The notes under the pieces were generated by a model. The model was not told the origin of the DNA. It worked only from the letters and a program-made list of their open reading frames with translations, and searched no databases. DNA of 64,000 nt from Streptomyces alfalfae. GTDB lineage: Bacteria > Actinomycetota > Actinomycetes > Streptomycetales > Streptomycetaceae. The position numbers and the translations under genes were made by a program. Of this stretch, positions 42,766 through 51,616 are shown piece by piece. Numbering within the stretch: position 1 is the stretch's first letter; every line of letters starts with the position of its first letter. The stretch covers positions 62,001-126,000 of the forward strand of contig NZ_QEXM01000036.1 in assembly GCF_004127445.1 (NCBI RefSeq), in the 5' to 3' direction.

Positions 42766-44880
42766 TCACAGGGACCCGGGCCCCGCCATCACCAGGCGGC
42801 CCGCCTTGCGGTACTCGCGCCGGGCCCCCTCCAGCAGGTCCGCTTCGGTCACCGGAGAGCCACGGGTGGCCGCCGCGTACGCCGCCGTCACCACCGCGCC
42901 GCGGATGGAACCCCCGGCGAGCTCGAACTGGCGGGCGCACGCGGTGGGGTCGATGTCCTCCGCGCACGGCACGTGCCGCAGGCTGTGCCGCCAGAGCGCG
43001 AGCCGCTGGTCGGCGTCGGGGAACGGGAAGTCGACGACCACGTCGAGGCGGCGCGTGAACGCGTCGTCGATGTTGGCGCGCAGATTGGTGGTGAGCAGCG
43101 CGATGCCGTCGAACGCCTCCAGGCGCTGGAGGAGATAGGCGCTCTCCATGTTGGCGTACTTGTCGTGCGAGTCCTTGACGTCGGAGCGCTTGCCGAAGAC
43201 CGCGTCGGCCTCGTCGAACAGCAGGACCGAGTCCGTCACGTCGGCCTCGGCGAAGATGCGCTCCAGGTTCTTCTCGGTCTCGCCCACGTACTTGTCCACC
43301 ACCGACGAGAGCTGCACGACGTACAGGTCGAGGCCGAGTTCGGCGGCCACCACCTCGGCGGAGTGGGTCTTGCCCGTCCCGGAGTCCCCGGCGAACAGGC
43401 CGAGCACGCCGCGTCCTCTGCCACCGCCCGCGCTCAGCCGCCACTCGCCGAGCACGCGTTTGCGGAACCGGGCACGGGCGGCGAGTTCGCGCAGCCGCGC
43501 GAGCGGTTCCGGTGGCAGGACGAGATCGTCCCAGCCGACCGCGGGCCTGATGCGGCGCGCGTGCCGTTCGAGACCGGAGGCGGCCTGCTGACGGGCGGCC
43601 AGCCGCACATGGGAGGCGTCGAGCGTGCCGCCGTCCAGCGCGGCGAGCCGCAGCGCGGCCCGCGCCGCGCGGACCGACTGCGCCGAGCCGAGCCGGTAGG
43701 GCGCCAGCGTGGCCCCGAGGTCCAGGTCCGCGGCGAGCGCGGTGTCGCCCAGCTCCGCCCGCCACAGCCGGGTGCCGCCAGTGGCCGGTCCGGGGGCGTC
43801 CACGACCAGCGGGTCGGCGTCGCACCAGGCGGGGTCGTAGGGCCGGCCGTCCACGAAGAGCACCGGCACGTCGTCGGCGCTCAGGGCGCGCATCACCGGG
43901 CCCGGCACCTCCGGCAGCGGATGGACCACGACGGCGCAGTCGCGCAGCCGCGCCTCCCGCAGCAGGTCGTGCCACGGCTCGGGCCGGACGTCGACCTGGG
44001 GGCCCGCCGCGGGGTCCGAGGGGTGCCCGGCCCCGGGCGGCGGCGAGGCGGCGTCCGGCCGGTAGAGCAGGGTCTTCAGACCGGCCTCGGCCAGCGCGGC
44101 CGACACCCAGGGCGCCCCGTCCCCCTGCCGGGCCTCGCGTACGTACACCGTCAGCGGCGCCGAGGCCAGGCGGGCGGCGAGCCTGCGGCGCAGGGTGTCG
44201 GAGGGGTCGGGTGCGGAGGGCGCGGGCAGCGGGTGAAGGCGGTCCGCCAGCGCGTCGTCGGAGGTGTCGTCGCCGAGCAGATGGGCGACGACCCGGTCGG
44301 GCACCCGCAGGGAACGGCTCAGGAACGGGCGCTCGGGCTCCTCCACCCGGAGCAGCCCGAGCGCGCCCAGCGGTGCGCGGGGGCGGAAGCGGCCCCGCGC
44401 GGCGGGGTCGGACTCGGGAATCCCGCACAGGTCGAGGGCCAGGCCGACGGTGGCACGGCGTCGGCTCACGTCGTCGTTGAGATAGCCGTACAACGGCTCG
44501 AAGCCGCGCTCAAGGTCGGGGGCGAGGGCGATGAGCAGCACCTGCGTGTCGAAGGGGGAGAGGGCGAAGCGCCGTGCCAGCGCGTGCAGCGCGCCGCCGG
44601 AGTCCTCGTCCAGGAGTCCGGCCGCGGGCGGTCGCGGAGCGGGTCCGGTGTCCGCGAGGCCGGCGCCTCGGGTGGCGAGCGCGTGCGCGACGGCGTCCTC
44701 GGTGAGGAAGAGGCCACGCATCGGGTCGGAGGCCGTGGGGTCCTGCCGGGAGCGCCGTGTCACCAGGTCGGCGACCCGGGCGTGCAGCCGGTCGAGCGGG
44801 GCGAGCAGGCCGGTGGGGTCCCGACGGGCCGGGCCGGCGCCGTCGGTCCCGGACGGCACGGTGGAGCGTGCGCTGTTCAT
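42766..44880 (-). CDS. CIS AAA+ ATPase (Afp15/Pvc15-like)
   Basis: 704 residues. The N-terminal ~450 residues are a helical region with WDDLVLPPEPLARLRELAAR leading into one AAA module: Walker A FAGDSGTGKTHSAE, Walker B VLLFDEADAVFGKR, sensor LLTTNLRANIDDAFTRRLDV, and a C-terminal lid. eCIS clusters nearly always encode one such ATPase; it is thought to help assemble or load the particles, perhaps recycling or unfolding cargo. Overlaps the upstream DUF4255 gene (ATGA), while the putative cargo gene is 53 bases downstream. Confidence 0.93.
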   Translation of the reverse strand: MNSARSTVPSGTDGAGPARRDPTGLLAPLDRLHARVADLVTRRSRQDPTASDPMRGLFLTEDAVAHALATRGAGLADTGPAPRPPAAGLLDEDSGGALHALARRFALSPFDTQVLLIALAPDLERGFEPLYGYLNDDVSRRRATVGLALDLCGIPESDPAARGRFRPRAPLGALGLLRVEEPERPFLSRSLRVPDRVVAHLLGDDTSDDALADRLHPLPAPSAPDPSDTLRRRLAARLASAPLTVYVREARQGDGAPWVSAALAEAGLKTLLYRPDAASPPPGAGHPSDPAAGPQVDVRPEPWHDLLREARLRDCAVVVHPLPEVPGPVMRALSADDVPVLFVDGRPYDPAWCDADPLVVDAPGPATGGTRLWRAELGDTALAADLDLGATLAPYRLGSAQSVRAARAALRLAALDGGTLDASHVRLAARQQAASGLERHARRIRPAVGWDDLVLPPEPLARLRELAARARFRKRVLGEWRLSAGGGRGRGVLGLFAGDSGTGKTHSAEVVAAELGLDLYVVQLSSVVDKYVGETEKNLERIFAEADVTDSVLLFDEADAVFGKRSDVKDSHDKYANMESAYLLQRLEAFDGIALLTTNLRANIDDAFTRRLDVVVDFPFPDADQRLALWRHSLRHVPCAEDIDPTACARQFELAGGSIRGAVVTAAYAAATRGSPVTEADLLEGARREYRKAGRLVMAGPGSL

Positions 44881-45521
44881 GTCCGCCGCCCCGTGCGCAC
44901 GGGGCGGGCATGGGCGGTGTCCGGCACGGGCGGCCCGGCGGGTGCGCCGGTCGTGTCCCGCACCCGTACGACGGCTCCCTCGGTGACCGGAGGCGCCGCG
45001 TCGTACTCGGGAAAGGACGGGAAGGGCACGGTCACCACGAGGTCCACGGACGGCTTGAGCTCGCCCCCGAGAGCGGACCAGATCTCGGCGGCCGACCGCG
45101 CCTCGTTCTGCACCCCGGCCACCGAGAGCGGCACCGACAGGCCGAGGGCCGCGAGCCGCTCGGGCAGCCGGTCGGGCGCGAGCACCTCGTGGGGCAGCAG
45201 CGTCGCGAGGACGGCGGAGAGCAGGCGGTGTTCGTCCTCCGCCCGCTTCGTCCACGCGGTCACCAGGTAGGACAGCCGGAACCACCGCGGCGGCCTGCGG
45301 TGCCTGACGACCGCGCCCCGCGTGTCACGGACCGGGGTGGTTCCCCGTTCGCGCAGGCGCACGTCCTCGCGGATGTCGTAGAGGTAGGCGTCGATCGTCG
45401 GGCCGTTGCGCCGCGCGGCCCACTCCCGTGTCGGGGCGTCGAAGAGGACGTCGACCCCGCTGTCGTGGAGGGCACCCCCTCCCAACAGGTTCTTGATGAG
45501 CTGGTCCACTTCGTGGATCAC
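44877..45521 (-). CDS. CIS tube/sheath terminator, DUF4255 (Pvc16-like)
   Basis: 214 residues, GTG start. DUF4255 pattern: MIHEVDQLIKNLLGGGALHD, GPTIDAYLYDIREDVRLRE, PPRWFRLSYLVTAWTKRAED, EHRLLSAVLATLLPHEVLAP. Family members such as Afp16 cap the distal end of tube and sheath and fix length. The C-terminal ~50 residues are Pro/Arg-rich and variable. Translationally coupled to the ATPase. Confidence 0.93.
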   Translation of the reverse strand: MIHEVDQLIKNLLGGGALHDSGVDVLFDAPTREWAARRNGPTIDAYLYDIREDVRLRERGTTPVRDTRGAVVRHRRPPRWFRLSYLVTAWTKRAEDEHRLLSAVLATLLPHEVLAPDRLPERLAALGLSVPLSVAGVQNEARSAAEIWSALGGELKPSVDLVVTVPFPSFPEYDAAPPVTEGAVVRVRDTTGAPAGPPVPDTAHARPVRTGRRT

Positions 45522-45621
45522 GCGGTACTCCTGCGCTGTGTGCGGTCGCCCGGCGCCGTTCCGGGCCGTGGGGCGGCGCCGGGCGACCGGTCGTCTGCCC
45601 CGGCACCGCGGTGACCGGCCG

Positions 45622-46299
45622 TCAGATGTAGCCCTCGCGCACCGCGTGGGCCACCGCGTGGGCGCGGTTGCGCAGGTGCAGCCGGGTGGTGAGTGCGTGC
45701 AGATTGTTCTTGATCGTCCTTTCGGAGTAGTTCAGCGCGGCCGCGATCTCCTTGGTGTCGAGGCCTTCGGCCACCAGGCGGACCACCTCGACCTCACGCG
45801 GCGTCAACCCGCCCGTCGGGGCGGCGGTGCCGCCCGGGATCGTCCGGGCCAGCGAGCCGATCTGGGTCATCAGCCGGCCGAGCAGCTCGGCCGGCATGTC
45901 CCCCTCGCCGCGGGAGGCCGCCGTGACGGCCTCGAACAGCCGGGCGGAGGACACCTCGTGCCGCCACAGCACGACGCTCACGCCGGAGGCGATGATCTCC
46001 AGCAGGTCCGACTCCCGCAGCCGGTGGACCACGAGGACCGTCCGGGCGCCGTCCCTGCGCATCAGCCGCCGCAGCCGCATCAGCGTGGTGTCGTCCAGGG
46101 TGTCGGCCACGAAGACGGCGACCACGCGGGAGGCGTCGGTCGGCGGGTGGTCGGCCGCGGAGTCGACGAGCTCGATCGCCGGGTGCGGCCCGAGGTGGTG
46201 GGTCACTCCCGCGCCGGACAGCGGGTCGGCCGTGTGGATGACGACCGGTATGCGGTGGTCGGCCGGCGACGGCTGTGTGAGGGGTACCGAACTGAGCAA
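45622..46299 (-). CDS. LuxR-type regulator of the CIS cluster with degenerate receiver
   Basis: About 225 residues. The C-terminus is a clear LuxR helix-turn-helix (LTPREVEVVRLVAEGLDTKE, NYSERTIKNNLHALTTRLHL). The N-terminal part has receiver-like beta/alpha spacing (IPVVIHTADPLSGAGVTHHL, ARTVLVVHRLRESDLLEIIA), but the Asp-Asp pair and invariant Lys are absent, so phosphorylation is unlikely. I placed the start at TTG 46299 with GGGAG upstream; a longer in-frame ATG at 46422 gives a basic, unlikely leader. No kinase is adjacent. Probably controls expression of the CIS genes. Confidence 0.8.
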   Translation of the reverse strand: MLSSVPLTQPSPADHRIPVVIHTADPLSGAGVTHHLGPHPAIELVDSAADHPPTDASRVVAVFVADTLDDTTLMRLRRLMRRDGARTVLVVHRLRESDLLEIIASGVSVVLWRHEVSSARLFEAVTAASRGEGDMPAELLGRLMTQIGSLARTIPGGTAAPTGGLTPREVEVVRLVAEGLDTKEIAAALNYSERTIKNNLHALTTRLHLRNRAHAVAHAVREGYI

Positions 46300-46469
46300 G
46301 GCTGACGTCTCCCAAGTGCTGCCCGGAGTGGTTCGTGGAGCCTCGCCGCCCTTCCGGGACAGGATGACGAGCGCGGGCCACCGCCGGACCTCCCGGGTCG
46401 CCCCTTCGGGTCCGGGGCACACGGACCCCGCATCGCCATCGTCGGACCGGATGGCCCCCGGCCACCAGA

Positions 46470-46501
46470 TCAGCCACTGCTCAAGAACTGTTCAGCCACT
46501 G
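46470..46501. promoter_or_regulatory. Direct repeat upstream of CIS LuxR gene
   Basis: TCAGCCACTG occurs at 46470-46479 and 46492-46501, 22 bases (two helical turns) apart, in the 242-base gap before the LuxR gene. A candidate site for a dimeric activator or for autoregulation. Confidence 0.4.
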
Positions 46502-46541
46502 GCTGGACCGGTGCACCGGAGGGGCCGGCGCCCGTACGCGC

Positions 46542-47753
46542 TCAGCGGCACTCCTGGAGTCCGGGCACCGGGTGCTGCTCGGCGCTGAGGTCGCTGGAGG
46601 CGACGTTGCCCCAGGAACCGTTGTCGAGCTTCGTCCAGTACCAGATGTCGTCACCGTCGCCGTCGTCCTCGTGGTCGCTCCGGGTCTGCTCGCCGTGCCC
46701 CCAGCACTCGAACCAGCTGTACTGGGTCTCCAGCTCACCCCGCACGGCCGAGTCGTAGGAGCGCTTCTCGTAGCCGGTGGCGTCGGGCGTGTTGGAGCAG
46801 TAGAGGCGGCCGTCGTCCTCGTCGACGGCGCACTCCGCGGCGGTCTCCGCGTCACCGGAGCCACCCCCCTCCTCCGTGGCCGCGGGGGAGTCCGGCTCCG
46901 CGGACTCGGCGGGCCCGGAGGCCTCGGATTCCTCCGGGGCGGGCTCCTCGGAGGAGGTGTCCTCGGGCAGGGCGGAGGGAGCCACCGCCACCTGCTTCTC
47001 CTGGGCCAGTGTGCGGACCTTGGGGGCGTAGGTGAACCACAGCATCACGAAAGTGATGGCGAGGGCGAGCAGCAACCCGAAGAAGGTGGCGAGCCACCCC
47101 GGCAGGAAGCTCTTCTGCACATAGGTGCCGTCCACGTCGAGACGGGGGTCGCCGGACCGAGTGATGCCCAGGGTGTACGGCCGGTCCTCCGCGGTCCCGA
47201 ACCAGGTGATCTGCCGCGGCTTGAGGACGGTCTTGACGAACGCCGCCCGGCCGGGCTCGATCTGGACGTTGCTCGGCCGGATGTCGTACGAGAGCTGACC
47301 GCCGTTGTCCGACCCCGAGACCGAGGCGGTCACCTTGGTGTTGCCCAGGTTGTCGACGGCCAGCCGGGGGCGCCCGCGGAACCGGCCGCGGACGGTGGGC
47401 GGGACGAGTTCGGCCCGGATCTCGGTGAACGGCGTGACGGTCACGCTGCCTTCGGGGACGGTCGTCGCCTCGGGGTGTTCGGTGGGCGTGATCTGCACGC
47501 CGTAGGGGTGCGGGCCGGCGGCGGCGTCCGGGGTGCGGGGCGGCGCGAAGGTCAGCTCGACCGCTCCCGTGGTGCCCGGGTACAGCCGTAGGGCCGCGGG
47601 TTCGACGGTCGTCCACGGCGCGAGCGCGCCGACCGGCCTGAAGCGGTACTCGTCGACGACGTCGCCGGTGTTGCGCAGCCGCAGCCGTACCGTCGCCGTG
47701 CTGCCCGGGGCCACGGTGGTCGAGGCGGGTTCGAGGGATGTCCAAAGGCTCAC
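46542..47753 (-). CDS. CIS-associated single-pass membrane protein with Ig-like N-terminus
   Basis: 403 residues, GTG start. The N-terminal ~200 residues contain two Ig-like/CARDB-type beta domains (SLEPASTTVAPGSTATVRLR, VDEYRFRPVGALAPWTTVEP, LAVDNLGNTKVTASVSGSDN). One transmembrane helix follows (LPGWLATFFGLLLALAITFV) and then a Ser/Glu/Pro-rich acidic stalk. The final ~90 residues hold four cysteines (CAVDEDD, LYCSN, FECWGHG, LQECR), suggesting disulfides outside the cell. With no signal peptide the N-terminus should be cytoplasmic. Similar proteins, labelled hydrolytic in older annotation, occur in Streptomyces CIS loci; no active site is visible. Confidence 0.75.
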   Translation of the reverse strand: MSLWTSLEPASTTVAPGSTATVRLRLRNTGDVVDEYRFRPVGALAPWTTVEPAALRLYPGTTGAVELTFAPPRTPDAAAGPHPYGVQITPTEHPEATTVPEGSVTVTPFTEIRAELVPPTVRGRFRGRPRLAVDNLGNTKVTASVSGSDNGGQLSYDIRPSNVQIEPGRAAFVKTVLKPRQITWFGTAEDRPYTLGITRSGDPRLDVDGTYVQKSFLPGWLATFFGLLLALAITFVMLWFTYAPKVRTLAQEKQVAVAPSALPEDTSSEEPAPEESEASGPAESAEPDSPAATEEGGGSGDAETAAECAVDEDDGRLYCSNTPDATGYEKRSYDSAVRGELETQYSWFECWGHGEQTRSDHEDDGDGDDIWYWTKLDNGSWGNVASSDLSAEQHPVPGLQECR

Positions 47754-48042
47754 CCGGCGACGCTATGACGGCCGGCGCCCGCCGGTCAGGGTGCCCAGGG
47801 GCAGAAGCGCCTACCCGCGGGGGCACAGTCACCCGTGTCGAACGGGAAGCGCGCCCCAGCGGTTCCGGCACGGTCCACACCCGGCCCCGCGGGGGCCCCG
47901 GCCCGCGACGGTGACAAGAACGACATGGCTCGCGCCACTCGGGGCCCCGGCCGCCTTCCGCCTGCGCATGGTGATCGTGTCAGTGAGCCACCGGGGCCCG
48001 GCGCGTCCGCCGGGTCCCCCTCTCGCACAGGAGACGATTCTC

Positions 48043-48585
48043 ATGCGTGCCACCCACCGTGCCCGAACACTTCTGATCGCCGCGGCCATCGCCGCCGGGG
48101 CGTGCACCCTCACGGCCTGCCGGGAGGACGCGACCGACGCGGGGTCCGGCGGCTCCGCCACGGCCGCGTCCGCCGAGGGCGCCTCGGCCGGCCAGGGCAA
48201 CTCGGCGGACGACGACTCGGCGGCCGACGACAGCGCCGCCGACGAGGACGCCGCGGGGGACGACGCCCCGGCCGGCGTCGACAAGGGCGTGAACGGCGCC
48301 TTCGCGGGCGGGACCGTGGAGTACCTCGCCCCGGAGAAGTACATCGTGAGCGTCGACGGCAAGGAGCAGCAGTTCTACGTGTCGAGCGGCACCGGCGTGT
48401 ACGGCGCGGGGACGCTGTGCGGCGAGTACAGCACCAGGGCCACGACGCGCTGCTCGCTGAAGGACCTGCGCGACGCTGCCAAGAGCGGGTCGGTCGCCGC
48501 GGACGTGGTGGTCAAGGGCGGGGTCGCCACGAGGATCACCGAGCGCCCGGCCCCGGACGAGGGGCCCGCCGTCGACGACCAGTGA
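48043..48585 (+). CDS. Putative acidic lipoprotein
   Basis: 180 residues. Lipoprotein signal peptide with lipobox LTAC (lipidated Cys27), then a ~55-residue Ala/Asp/Ser-rich tether. A small C-terminal domain (GTVEYLAPEKYIVSVDGKEQ, QFYVSSGTGVYGAGTLCGEY, TRCSLKDLRDAAKSG) carries two cysteines able to form a disulfide. GGAG lies upstream of ATG. Located on the opposite strand inside the CIS neighbourhood, divergent from the membrane protein gene; whether it belongs to the system is unclear. No known domain is recognised. Confidence 0.75.
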   Translation: MRATHRARTLLIAAAIAAGACTLTACREDATDAGSGGSATAASAEGASAGQGNSADDDSAADDSAADEDAAGDDAPAGVDKGVNGAFAGGTVEYLAPEKYIVSVDGKEQQFYVSSGTGVYGAGTLCGEYSTRATTRCSLKDLRDAAKSGSVAADVVVKGGVATRITERPAPDEGPAVDDQ

Positions 48586-48609
48586 CCGCCGGGGCCGGGA
48601 GGCCCGAGC

Positions 48610-48634
48610 CCGGCCCGCCCACCGGGCGGGCCGG
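48610..48634. terminator. Hairpin between convergent lipoprotein and DUF4157 genes
   Basis: Perfect 11-bp G/C stem (48610-48620 with 48624-48634) with an ACC loop, midway between two converging genes. Likely bidirectional. Confidence 0.75.
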
Positions 48635-48668
48635 CCGCCCCCGGCCCGGCCCGTCCTCCGCGGCGGGG

Positions 48669-50363
48669 TCAGGCGGAGGGCTTGCGGACGGTGAAGGTGC
48701 GGTGCGGAGGGGCGAAGGTGCCGACCGCTGTGCTGTTCGGTGTGCGCACCGCGCTGAAGCGGATCCTGTCCTCGCCGCCGTGTTCGCCGAACACCTTCTT
48801 CACATAGGCGTCGAGGCCGTTGATCTGCCGCTGGCGTGCGTAGATCTCCTCCAGCGCGACCTTCTGCTCCGAGTCGATCCTCCCCTGCTTGCTCCGCCAC
48901 GCGTCGTCACCGGGCACCCTGGGGATGCCGTCGAAATCCTCCTGGGTCTGCACCGTGAACGTGTCGACGAGCCGCAGCTCGCTCCTCGTCTCACCGGGGT
49001 GGGCCGCGTAGACGAAGACGTTCAGGCCGTTGACCTCGCCGCTCTCGATCTTCTTCTTGATCTCGGGCCACTCGGTCGTCGTGAGGACGCTTCGGGCGTC
49101 GATCCCGTCCAGCACGTGCGCGCTGACCCAGTCCGTGAGCGCCTCCGCGTACGACCTCGACAGCCGCAGCCACAGCTCACCCATGGTCGGGGAGTCGTCC
49201 CACCGGGGAAGCCCGAATCCGAGGCCGTTGAAGATGTAGCCCTGGACCGACGACTCCAGGGCCACGCCCCGGCCCACGTTGGCGTCGTTGATGGCCTCGG
49301 CCGCACCCATCTTCGACCAGATCTGACCGCGCTCCGCCGAGGCCGAGGCGCGGCCCGCCAGGCCTCCGTCGAACATGCCCTCCGTGTCCTGGTGCTGCAG
49401 GAACCACGTGTAGTTGACCTTGTGCCCCATCACGTCGTCGGCATGGAGTCCCTCCATGATCCCGGTGACGGCGGAATGATTGACGGGGCTCCGCTCCTTC
49501 CGGCCGCCCACGGCCATCCGCAGGTCCTCCTCCAGGGTGCCCAGCCAGTCCTTCACGCCCTTCCTGAACCCGGGCTTCGTGCTCAGCGGTTTGACGCGGT
49601 TGATGCGGTCCCACAGGACTCTCGCGTCCCCCTTGAACCTCACCTGCGCGCGCGTCAGTCCGCCGTCCTCCTCCTCCGACCCGGACGATTCGGCGGAGTC
49701 GGGCGTACGGGGCCGCGCCGCGGCCCGCCCGTCGTCCGCCCGCTGCACGGGCGCCGCGTCCTCGGCGGCGCGAGCCGTGTGAGCGGAGCGCTGGACCGCG
49801 CCTTCCCCGGCGTACGGCCGGCTCATCACGCGCGTCGCGTTCGCCTCGGCCTCGCGCTCGAAGCGGTCGGACGGGTCGGAGACCAGGACACCGGCGCCGT
49901 TGTCCGTCCCGGCCACCGGGCCCCGGCGCTGCTGCACCACATGGGTGAGTTCGTGGGCGAGCGTGTGCTTGTCCATGCCCTCACGGCCGACGACGACGTG
50001 ATGGCCGGACGTGTAGGCCCGCGCGCCGATCTCCGCCGCCGAACTCCGCGCGGCCTCGTCGGTGTGCAGCCGTACGTCACTGAAGTCGGCGCCCAGCCGC
50101 GCTTCCATCTCCGTGCGCAGCGGGGTGTCGATCGGCCGGCCGGCGGAGCCGAGCACCTCGTGGACCGCCGACCGCTGCACCGCGGGTTCGTGCCCGCAGC
50201 CGGCGCCGTGTTCGTGCCGCTGCTCCTCGACGGCTCTGGCCACGGCGGCGTTGCCCGCCAGACGTTGGAGGGCCAGCAGCCCGTCGGGGCCGGCGGGCGC
50301 TTCGGCACGCCCGTGTCCCTTCCGGCTCGCTACGGCCCTGTGTACCGGCTTGCGTGCGTGCAC
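48669..50363 (-). CDS. DUF4157 (eCIS core) putative metalloprotease-domain protein, candidate CIS cargo
   Basis: 564 residues from GTG 50363, preferred over GTG 50372 because GGAGG then has an 8-base spacing. ALQRLAGNAAVARAV at ~31-45 matches the motif of the 41237 protein. DUF4157 spans ~65-146 (HEVLGSAGRPIDTPLRTEME, GADFSDVRLHTDEAARSSA, YTSGHHVVVGREGM) with the zinc-protease motif HELTH at 137-141. A linker and a ~350-residue C-terminal domain of unknown fold follow (DARVLWDRINRVKPLSTKP, EALTDWVSAHVLDGIDARSV). eCIS loci typically carry DUF4157 proteins, thought to be cargo or cargo-processing factors. It is transcribed in the same direction as the CIS genes, but a lipoprotein gene lies between. 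Confidence 0.82.
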   Translation of the reverse strand: MHARKPVHRAVASRKGHGRAEAPAGPDGLLALQRLAGNAAVARAVEEQRHEHGAGCGHEPAVQRSAVHEVLGSAGRPIDTPLRTEMEARLGADFSDVRLHTDEAARSSAAEIGARAYTSGHHVVVGREGMDKHTLAHELTHVVQQRRGPVAGTDNGAGVLVSDPSDRFEREAEANATRVMSRPYAGEGAVQRSAHTARAAEDAAPVQRADDGRAAARPRTPDSAESSGSEEEDGGLTRAQVRFKGDARVLWDRINRVKPLSTKPGFRKGVKDWLGTLEEDLRMAVGGRKERSPVNHSAVTGIMEGLHADDVMGHKVNYTWFLQHQDTEGMFDGGLAGRASASAERGQIWSKMGAAEAINDANVGRGVALESSVQGYIFNGLGFGLPRWDDSPTMGELWLRLSRSYAEALTDWVSAHVLDGIDARSVLTTTEWPEIKKKIESGEVNGLNVFVYAAHPGETRSELRLVDTFTVQTQEDFDGIPRVPGDDAWRSKQGRIDSEQKVALEEIYARQRQINGLDAYVKKVFGEHGGEDRIRFSAVRTPNSTAVGTFAPPHRTFTVRKPSA

Positions 50364-50520
50364 GAGCACCACCTCCGAGTGGACGAACCCCCAGGTATAT
50401 CCGGCGGCCCCGCCTCACCGGACGAGGCGAAGGGCCACATCCGGGGGCCGCCGCGGCATTCCTTTAAGGGCAGTTCGCGCGACGCCGGACCGGCGGTGGC
50501 GACGCCCGGGAGGGCGGGCT

Positions 50521-51210
50521 TCAGGCAGTCGCGGGTTCCGCCGGGAGCCCGGTGGCGCTGCCCGGCGTGGCCCTGATCGCCGAGATGTCGAACTGCAGGC
50601 GCACCTTCTCGCTCACCATGGTGCCGCCCGCCTCCAGGCGCTGGTTGTAGACCAGGCCCCACTCCGTGCGGTCGATCGTGGTGGTGCCGTCGAAGCCCGC
50701 GCGTTCGAAGCCGAAGGGGTCCACGACGGAGCCCAGGTAGTCGAGCTGCAGCTCCACGGGGCGGGTGACGTCCCGGATGGTCAGGTCCCCCGTCATACGG
50801 AAGCTCTCGCCGCCCTCGTGGAGCGTGGACGTGCTGCGGAACGTCATCTCCGGATGGCGGCGCGCGTCGAAGAAGTCCGCGCCGACGAGATGCGCGTCGC
50901 GCTGCTCGACGCCCGTGTCGACGCTGCCGACCTGGATGGTGATCTCGGCCCGCGACGCGGAGGGCCGCGCGCCGTCGAAGTAGAGCGTGCTGTCGTAGTC
51001 GCCGAAGGCGCCGCGCACCGTCGTGACCATCGCGTGCCGCACCGAGAAGCCGATGCGGCTGTGCGGGCGGTCGATGGTCCACTCCCCGGTCAGCGCGCGC
51101 AGTGCGGGGTCGAGCGGCGCCGCGCCGGCCGCCGTCGAGAAGGGCGCGCCCGGTCCGACATCCTGCGTCCGCTCTATGGTCGCCGTCTGGCGGCGGCTGA
51201 AGATACCCAT
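50521..51210 (-). CDS. YceI family lipid-binding protein
   Basis: 229 residues. A ~40-residue leader is followed by the lipocalin-like YceI domain (TGEWTIDRPHSRIGFSVRHA, VRGAFGDYDSTLYF, SVDTGVEQRDAHLVGADFFD, ARRHPEMTFRSTS, IDRTEWGLVYN). The barrel binds isoprenoid or amide lipids; Streptomyces members are cytoplasmic or exported, and no signal peptide is seen here. Standalone gene. Confidence 0.92.
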   Translation of the reverse strand: MGIFSRRQTATIERTQDVGPGAPFSTAAGAAPLDPALRALTGEWTIDRPHSRIGFSVRHAMVTTVRGAFGDYDSTLYFDGARPSASRAEITIQVGSVDTGVEQRDAHLVGADFFDARRHPEMTFRSTSTLHEGGESFRMTGDLTIRDVTRPVELQLDYLGSVVDPFGFERAGFDGTTTIDRTEWGLVYNQRLEAGGTMVSEKVRLQFDISAIRATPGSATGLPAEPATA

Positions 51211-51379
51211 GATGTCCGTGGTCTCCTTCGGAATCGATCACTCCGTGCTATCACGCCCGGGGCCGGGCGTGAGCTGCGAGATGGGAGGCCTCGTCCGGGT
51301 TCCATGGTGTCGACGGCAAAGCTCTACGAGATCGGCACGGATGGGGGCCCGCTCACGGCCGGTCCGCCGGCGCCCGAGG

Positions 51380-51616
51380 TCACAGCGGCGCCTCGGCCGG
51401 GGCGCGGGCGGGCTCGTCCTCGAAGCGGAGGAGGTCGCCCGGCTGGCAGTCGAGCACCTCGCAGAGCGCGGCGAGGGTCGAGAAGCGCACCGCCTTGGCG
51501 CGGCCGTTCTTCAGGACCGCCAGGTTGGCGGGGGTGATCCCGACACGCTCCGCCAGCTCGCCCACGGACATCTTCCGCCGGGCCAGCATCACGTCGATGT
51601 CGACGGCGATCGGCAT
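51380..51616 (-). CDS. Small XRE/YozG-like regulator
   Basis: 78 residues, essentially one helix-turn-helix (MPIAVDIDVMLARRKMSVGE, LAERVGITPANLAVLKNGRA, KAVRFSTLAALCEVLDCQPG). Typical YozG-type partner of DUF2975 membrane proteins; its start overlaps the DUF2975 stop (TGATG). Probably represses its own operon through the TATCG palindrome at 52172. Confidence 0.92.
   Translation of the reverse strand: MPIAVDIDVMLARRKMSVGELAERVGITPANLAVLKNGRAKAVRFSTLAALCEVLDCQPGDLLRFEDEPARAPAEAPL

Noticed and set aside
42713..44428. Minus-strand extension of the 41237 gene to 1063 residues
   Set aside because: It lies over the AAA ATPase in another frame and is Arg/Pro/Gly-rich; a good ribosome site marks the start at 42712.
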